This document shows, in pieces, positions 5,530-6,125 of a stretch of 6,125 nucleotides of DNA. Below the pieces are notes generated by a model. The model saw only the letters and a list, made by a program, of their open reading frames with translations, made no database searches and was not told where the DNA came from. The translations under genes and the position numbers were made by a program. The stretch is from Planctomycetota bacterium. GTDB taxonomy: Bacteria > Planctomycetota > SZUA-567 > H5-PLA8 > CALKMO01. The first letter of the stretch is position 1. Every line of letters starts with the position of its first letter. The stretch covers positions 1 to 6,125 of the forward strand of contig JAOACM010000281.1 in NCBI GenBank assembly GCA_026417845.1, in the 5' to 3' direction.

Positions 5530-6125
5530 ATGAAAAGAATTAAGCTTACAATAGAATACGATGGGACGGCGTACGGCGGGTGGCAGTATCAGGAAAATGC
5601 ACGGAGTATACAGGGGGAATTGGAAAAGGCTGTCAAAGCTGTTACAGGCGAAAGTGTTAGAGCACATGGGGCAGGCCGAACTGATGCTGGCGTCCATGCC
5701 TTGGGGCAAGTTGCACATCTGGACCTTGTATCAGACTTCCCTTTACGCAAACTTCCCTCAGCTCTTAACGCCCATTTGCCGAAAGATATAGCAGTGGTGG
5801 AGGCGGAGGAGGCGCCTGGCGATTTTCACGCGAGGTATTCGGCAAAAGGGAAAATATACAGGTACCGGATACTGAACAGGAAAGAGCGCGGGGCGGTAGA
5901 GAGGGATTACGCTGCTCATGTCGGCTGGGACCTCGACCTGGAGGCGATGCGAGCAGCGGCCGAGATTCTGCTGGGCAGGCACGACTTTTCGGCTTTCACG
6001 ACCGACTTGTCGGGAACCAACCGTGATCGTGCCGATGAAGGACGTCGTCCGATGGACCCGGTCAGGGAGATGCGCCGGATCGAGATATCTGCCGTAGGGC
6101 GCTATCTCGATATGGAATTCGAAGC
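5530..6125 (+). CDS. truA: tRNA pseudouridine synthase A, N-terminal part (cut by window end)
   Basis: TruA isomerises uridine to pseudouridine at positions 38-40 of the anticodon stem-loop of many tRNAs, in the cytoplasm. The first 198 codons are present without frameshift; TruA proteins are usually about 245-270 residues, so the C-terminal part lies beyond the window. Seen in the sequence: IEYDGTAYGGWQ (8-19); the catalytic motif GAGRTDAGVHA (47-57) with the nucleophile Asp52 (Asp60 in E. coli); LNAHLPKDI (79-87); FHARYSAKGKIYRYRI (99-114) with the conserved active-site Tyr110; and GRHDFSAFT (149-157). Between this last motif and the conserved VR (178-179) there are about ten more residues than in E. 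coli TruA (TDLSGTNRDRADEGRRPMDP, 158-177). Third-position GC is about 41% in the first 87 codons and about 67% in the rest by hand count, an odd internal shift. Identification is firm. Confidence 0.96.
   Translation, partial: MKRIKLTIEYDGTAYGGWQYQENARSIQGELEKAVKAVTGESVRAHGAGRTDAGVHALGQVAHLDLVSDFPLRKLPSALNAHLPKDIAVVEAEEAPGDFHARYSAKGKIYRYRILNRKERGAVERDYAAHVGWDLDLEAMRAAAEILLGRHDFSAFTTDLSGTNRDRADEGRRPMDPVREMRRIEISAVGRYLDMEFE

Noticed and set aside
5455..5718. An 87-codon minus-strand frame overlapping the start of truA
   Set aside because: It lies opposite well-conserved TruA sequence including the catalytic motif, so it is a shadow frame.
5561..5791. A 76-codon plus-strand frame inside truA, suggesting a frameshift
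   Set aside because: The truA frame from 5530 reads through without interruption to the window end with all expected motifs, so there is no frameshift.

Overview
The window is bacterial chromosomal DNA with densely packed plus-strand genes. It is strongly GC-rich from the start to about 5300. It becomes clearly more AT-rich between about 5305 and 5790, then returns to GC-rich sequence. The two large genes encode exported proteins of a kind that is abundant in the Planctomycetota/Lentisphaerota/Kiritimatiellota (PVC) group: an NHL-type beta-propeller protein with a FlgD-like Ig segment, and a multidomain glycoside-hydrolase-like protein of DUF4091/GH123 type. A PVC or similar environmental bacterium is therefore my best guess. 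It rests on remembered protein style, not on a search.

Layout. 1-125 is a GC-rich leader with an AT-rich patch at its left edge, a strong stem-loop and a clear ribosome-binding site. 126-2237 encodes a 703-residue exported propeller-like protein with an unusual Cys/His cluster near its C-terminus. 2238-2463 is a non-coding gap full of strong GC hairpins, but without a T-tract. 2464-5178 encodes a 904-residue exported glycoside-hydrolase-like protein; its start is set by AAGGAG seven bases upstream. The end of this gene meets a 126-bp segment (5178-5303) bounded by imperfect inverted repeats and flanked by TA, which looks like a small non-autonomous transposable element or remnant. 5304-5529 is AT-richer non-coding DNA with a promoter-like hexamer and an ACATGTT/AACATGT inverted repeat. 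5530-6125 is the first 198 codons of truA (tRNA pseudouridine synthase A), cut off by the window edge.

How the genes fit together. The first two genes point the same way, both encode proteins with signal peptides, and both are of types found in polysaccharide-degradation and cell-surface loci. They plausibly act together outside the cytoplasm on glycans, but no substrate can be read from the sequence. truA is an unrelated housekeeping gene lying beyond a composition boundary and a possible mobile-element scar. I see no CRISPR array, tRNA, rRNA, transposase gene, phage gene or defence system. The most unusual items are the CxCxxxCxCHN motif, the inverted-repeat element abutting the stop codon, and the two-part base composition of truA. 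None of them amounts to a new system on present evidence.
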